64,000 nucleotides of DNA from Nonomuraea thailandensis (lineage in GTDB: Bacteria > Actinomycetota > Actinomycetes > Streptosporangiales > Streptosporangiaceae): positions 3,865,501-3,929,500 of the forward strand of contig NZ_JAMZEB010000002.1 in the NCBI RefSeq assembly GCF_024172165.1. The letters run 5' to 3'. A program made the translations under genes and the position numbers. Position 1 is the first letter of the stretch. Each line of letters begins with the position of its first letter. Positions 61,011 through 64,000 of the stretch are shown piece by piece. A model generated the notes under the pieces. That model was not told the origin of the DNA, searched no databases, and was given only the letters and a program-made list of their open reading frames with translations.

Positions 61011-62312
61011 GTGGGAGACGAACACGCGATCGTGGTCGGGGCGGGCTTCGCCGGCCTGCTCGCCGCCCGGGTACTGGCCGATCACTACCGGGCCGTGACG
61101 TTGCTGGAGAAGGATCCGGTCACGGCGGACGTCGTCCGGCGGCCCGGCCTGCCGCAGGCGCGGCACGTTCACGTCCTGCTCGATCGGGGGATGCGGGGTC
61201 TCGAAGCGCTCTTCCCCGGGCTGGCGGAAGAGCTGGCCGGTACGGGAGCGGCCACGTTCGACGTCTGCCGGATGGCGGCGATGCTGCCACGCGGCTGGGC
61301 GCCGGACGTACCGCTCGGCCTGGCGCTGACCTCGCCGGATCGCGGAGTCCTCGACCGCGTCCTGCGCCGGCGTGTCCTGGCCCTGCCCGGCGTGCGGCTG
61401 GAGAGGGGCTTCCACGTCGAGCGGTTGCGCTTCACCTCCGAACGCGGCAAGCCACGCTGTGTCGGAGTGAGCGGACATGCGAGCCGGGACGTGGACGCCG
61501 ACCTGGTCGTGGACGCGTCCGGCCGGCACTCGCGGCTGCCCCACTGGCTGACCGCCGCCGGCCTGCCCACGCCACCCGAACGTGTCCTGCCCGGCCGGGC
61601 CTGCTACACCTCCCGCCTCTACCAACCCCCCGCGGGCAGCTCATGGCGGCCTGCGGTCGAGCTCACCTCCGCGCCGCTCGTCCCGCGCGGCGCGGCGGTC
61701 GTGCCCGTCGAGCCGGACCGCTGGCTCGTCAGCCTCACCGGCATGAATCAGCAGGCCCCCTTCGACGAGGCCGGATTCCTGCGCTACGCCCGTTCGCTGC
61801 GCAACCCCGAGATCAGCCGCGTCATCGCGGAAGGCCGGCCGCTGTCGCGCATCCACGGCTACGCGGTGCGCCCCAACCGCTGGCGGCTGCATCACCGGAC
61901 CGCCTCAGCCTGGGCGGGGCTGCTCGCGTTCGGCGACGCGTTGTTCTGTCTCAACCCCGTCTACGGCCAGGGCATGACCGTGATCACCATGCAGGCGCTG
62001 CTGCTGCGGGATTTGCTGGCCGAGGGACGCGACCCGGACACGTTCGCGGTCAGGGCGCCGCGGCTGCTCGCCGTACCGTGGCTCATGACCACCGCCGCGG
62101 ACATCGGCTGGGCGCCGGCGCGCCGCCGTTCCCCCTCGAGGCTGGCCGCACGGGCCCTGAACAGGCTGCTCGACCACGCTCCCCATGATCCAGCGGTCTA
62201 CCGCAGCCTGTTCTCGGTCATCCACCTGGCCGCGTCCCCCGCCACACTGCTGCATCCGCGCGTGCTCGCCCATCTCGGCCGGTCAGCGCCTGTTGAAGGA
62301 GTCGTTCCGTGA
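61011..62312 (+). CDS. FAD-dependent oxidoreductase (UbiH/geranylgeranyl reductase-like)
   Basis: 433 aa, GTG behind GGAGAGAAG. FAD motifs: Rossmann AIVVGAGFAGLLAARVLADH at the N-terminus, DADLVVDASGRHSRLP in the middle, and GLLAFGDALFCLNPVYGQGM (GD motif). Belongs to the flavoprotein monooxygenase/reductase superfamily, which includes squalene-type epoxidases and prenyl-chain reductases. Divergent from the terpene synthase-P450 gene, 161 bp away. Likely a tailoring epoxidase, hydroxylase or reductase of the terpene. Confidence 0.88.
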   Translation: MGDEHAIVVGAGFAGLLAARVLADHYRAVTLLEKDPVTADVVRRPGLPQARHVHVLLDRGMRGLEALFPGLAEELAGTGAATFDVCRMAAMLPRGWAPDVPLGLALTSPDRGVLDRVLRRRVLALPGVRLERGFHVERLRFTSERGKPRCVGVSGHASRDVDADLVVDASGRHSRLPHWLTAAGLPTPPERVLPGRACYTSRLYQPPAGSSWRPAVELTSAPLVPRGAAVVPVEPDRWLVSLTGMNQQAPFDEAGFLRYARSLRNPEISRVIAEGRPLSRIHGYAVRPNRWRLHHRTASAWAGLLAFGDALFCLNPVYGQGMTVITMQALLLRDLLAEGRDPDTFAVRAPRLLAVPWLMTTAADIGWAPARRRSPSRLAARALNRLLDHAPHDPAVYRSLFSVIHLAASPATLLHPRVLAHLGRSAPVEGVVP

Positions 62313-62407
62313 GACAGAGAAGTGTTCCTGTTGTGGAAGGTAATGCCTTGGCAACGCTCTGCTACTAATGGGCTTGGAAGATTACTCAGCGTAGCCAAGG
62401 AGGCCCC

Positions 62408-62926
62408 ATGGACGCGCGGCACCAACGGATCAAGGCCGTCTTCGATGTCCTCAACACCAACTCCAACGGTTATCTCGAGAGCAGCGACCTGGAGACGGCG
62501 GCGCGCCGGATCATCAACGATCTCGGTGTCGGCCAGGGCTCCGAACCGGCGCAGGCATACCTGAAGAGCATCGACGCCTACTGGACGAGCCTGGTGAGCG
62601 AGCTCGACCAGAACAACGACGGCCGGCTGAGCTTCGAGGAGTTCGCCCGGCCGCACACACCGCAGAACTATCCCTCCGCCGTCCGGCCGCTCGCGGAGTC
62701 TCTGGCGACTCTGTGCGACCTGGATCAGGACGGGTACATCGAGCGCGTCGACTTCGTGACCGCCGCTCTCGGCATCGGATTCCCGCGCGCCGCGGCCGAG
62801 ACGTTCTACGCCGAACTCGACACCGCGCAGCAGGGGCGTATCCCCACCAGCGCCTTCCTGACGATGTTCGAGGAGTTCCTGCTGGCCGAGACCCGGACGG
62901 CAGGCCAGACGCTCGTCCCCAACTAG
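62408..62926 (+). CDS. EF-hand calcium-binding protein (calerythrin-like)
   Basis: 172 aa, ATG behind AAGGAGG. Four EF-hand positions: NTNSNGYLESSD (first residue Asn), DQNNDGRLSFEE (canonical), DLDQDGYIERVD (last ligand Asp) and DTAQQGRIPTSA (degenerate). This matches the sarcoplasmic-type/calerythrin family of actinomycetes. Cytosolic Ca2+ buffer or sensor. Its place between terpene genes is notable; the function there is unknown. Confidence 0.9.
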   Translation: MDARHQRIKAVFDVLNTNSNGYLESSDLETAARRIINDLGVGQGSEPAQAYLKSIDAYWTSLVSELDQNNDGRLSFEEFARPHTPQNYPSAVRPLAESLATLCDLDQDGYIERVDFVTAALGIGFPRAAAETFYAELDTAQQGRIPTSAFLTMFEEFLLAETRTAGQTLVPN

Positions 62927-63000
62927 TACACAGCCTTGTGCAGCGGGTGGCGGTCACGACGATGGCCGCCGCCCTCCTCGAGGCTCCGACGACAGGATCG

Positions 63001-64000
63001 GTGACATGGATGACCACAAGCAGAGCTCACCCCAGCACCGGCACATGCCCGCCGCCACTGTTGTCCCGAGCCCGCGAACTCACCGAGCCCGTCCTGCGCA
63101 CGCTGATCGACGGCCTGCCCGGGCGGTTGCGCCGGGTCGCGGGCTATCACATGGGCTGGTGGGACACCGAAGGGCGACCGGCGGGACACTCGGGGAAATG
63201 CCTGCGCCCGGCCTTGGTGCTGGCCTGCGCCCAAGCCTCGTCCGATCTCGACGCCGCTGCCGCACCGCCCGTACTCGCCGCCGCGGCGGCGGTCGAGCTG
63301 GTGCACGACTACTCCTTGCTGCATGACGACGTCCTGGACGGAGACCGGACGCGACGGCACCGTCCCACGGCGTGGTCGGTGTTCGGCATCAATCAAGCGA
63401 TCCTGACCGGCGACACCTTGATGGCCTTGGCCATGCAACAGGTGGCGATCGGGAAAGCGGCGCTGGTGCTGAGCCGGGCCGTCCAGGAACTGTGCGAGGG
63501 CCAGTCGGCCGACCTGGCCTTCGAGACCCGCGACGACGTGACGGTCGCCGAGTGCCTGGCGATGGCCGAGCAGAAGACCGGCGCGCTGACCGGCGCGGCC
63601 TGCGAGCTCGGCGCCCTGACCGCCGGAGCGGACGAGACGGTCGCGGCGGCGTACGGCCGCTTCGGCCGCGACTTCGGGATGACCATGCAGCTCACCGATG
63701 ACCTGCTCGGCATCTGGGGAGACCCGTCCGTCACCGGTAAACCCGCAGGCGCAGACCTGATCTCCCGCAAGAAGACGCTGCCCGTCATGGCAGCCCTGGA
63801 GTCCGGAACCCCGGTCGCCGAACGCCTGGCCGGGATCTACCACGATGCCCGTGAGCTGGACGCCGACGGCCTGGCCCAGGTGAAGAGGCTCATCGAAGCC
63901 GCCGGAGGCCGTGACTGGGTCAGGGCCGAGATCGCCCGGCGTACCCGGGCGGCTCTGGCGGCCCTGGCAGAAGTTGGCCCGACCGCGGCAGGCTCGGCCG
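63001..64000 (+). CDS. Polyprenyl diphosphate synthase (FPP/GGPP synthase-like), 3' end outside window
   Basis: At least 333 codons with no stop before the window edge. Start GTG 63001 (AGGA upstream) or ATG 63010. First Asp-rich motif LLHDDVLDGDRTRR, with preceding VELVHDYS. Second Asp-rich motif MQLTDDLLGIWGDPSVTGKPAGAD, then the Lys pair SRKKTLPVMAALESG. GHSGKCLRPALVLACAQA is the IPP-binding region. Supplies the prenyl diphosphate for the terpene synthase. I cannot decide the chain length (C15 or C20) from this. Confidence 0.92.
   Translation, partial: MTWMTTSRAHPSTGTCPPPLLSRARELTEPVLRTLIDGLPGRLRRVAGYHMGWWDTEGRPAGHSGKCLRPALVLACAQASSDLDAAAAPPVLAAAAAVELVHDYSLLHDDVLDGDRTRRHRPTAWSVFGINQAILTGDTLMALAMQQVAIGKAALVLSRAVQELCEGQSADLAFETRDDVTVAECLAMAEQKTGALTGAACELGALTAGADETVAAAYGRFGRDFGMTMQLTDDLLGIWGDPSVTGKPAGADLISRKKTLPVMAALESGTPVAERLAGIYHDARELDADGLAQVKRLIEAAGGRDWVRAEIARRTRAALAALAEVGPTAAGSA

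Noticed and set aside
63001..64000. Predicting prenyl chain length from residues before the first Asp-rich motif
   Set aside because: The residues seen (Tyr at -5, Ser at -4) do not separate C15 from C20 synthases reliably.

Overview
The window is high-GC DNA with dense, strongly GC3-biased genes, many GTG starts and actinomycete gene families: FCD-type GntR, PucR, HelR-type RNA polymerase recycling helicase, CYP105-like P450, CUT1 sugar ABC systems and secreted pectinolytic enzymes. I infer a filamentous actinomycete, probably Streptosporangiales (Nonomuraea-like). The genus is a guess made without any database search. I see no rRNA, tRNA, CRISPR array or intact prophage.

Layout. 0-18 kb holds mostly ordinary chromosomal genes: small secreted proteins, an RraA-like protein, an RND exporter divergent from a MarR regulator, a HelR helicase, a TerC protein behind a manganese (yybP-ykoY) riboswitch, methyltransferase, SDR, PPOx and DHFR-like enzymes, an aminoglycoside-phosphotransferase-like gene with an internal deletion, a SpoIIE-type phosphatase, an aldo/keto reductase, and an alpha/beta hydrolase coupled to an unknown 463-aa protein. 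19-25.4 kb is a LacI-controlled sugar ABC operon with a glycoside hydrolase, followed by a relic of a GH35 beta-galactosidase. 25.6-29.7 kb has an NlpC/P60 endopeptidase, a VioB/RebD-like protein carrying three compensating frameshifts, and an amidase. 29.7-37.3 kb is a second sugar locus: two GH4 glycosidases, a DeoR regulator, a PfkB kinase and a complete ABC importer. 37.3-46.6 kb has a P450, a PucR regulator with an MHS transporter and amidohydrolase, and a GntR regulator with a DapA-like aldolase and a second MHS transporter. 47.3-51.2 kb encodes a three-subunit periplasmic-type molybdenum aldehyde oxidoreductase (PaoABC-like).

51.2-52.6 kb is a gene-poor junction with transposase relics. 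It is followed by a secreted pectin side-chain degradation locus (two GH43 proteins and a PL11 rhamnogalacturonan lyase) with two LacI-type operators upstream of the first gene.

The most unusual part is the right end (57.7-64 kb), an apparent terpenoid biosynthetic cluster. A polyprenyl diphosphate synthase (running off the window), an EF-hand protein and a FAD oxidoreductase face a two-gene operon. The first gene of that operon fuses a complete class I terpene synthase to a complete cytochrome P450 in one polypeptide, and the second is a SAM methyltransferase overlapping it by ATGA. Cyclisation and first oxidation may therefore be carried out by one bifunctional enzyme, with methylation and flavin-dependent oxidation as later steps. 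Other features of note are a 20-bp dyad element present three times in intergenic DNA, the riboswitch, and several well-formed operators.
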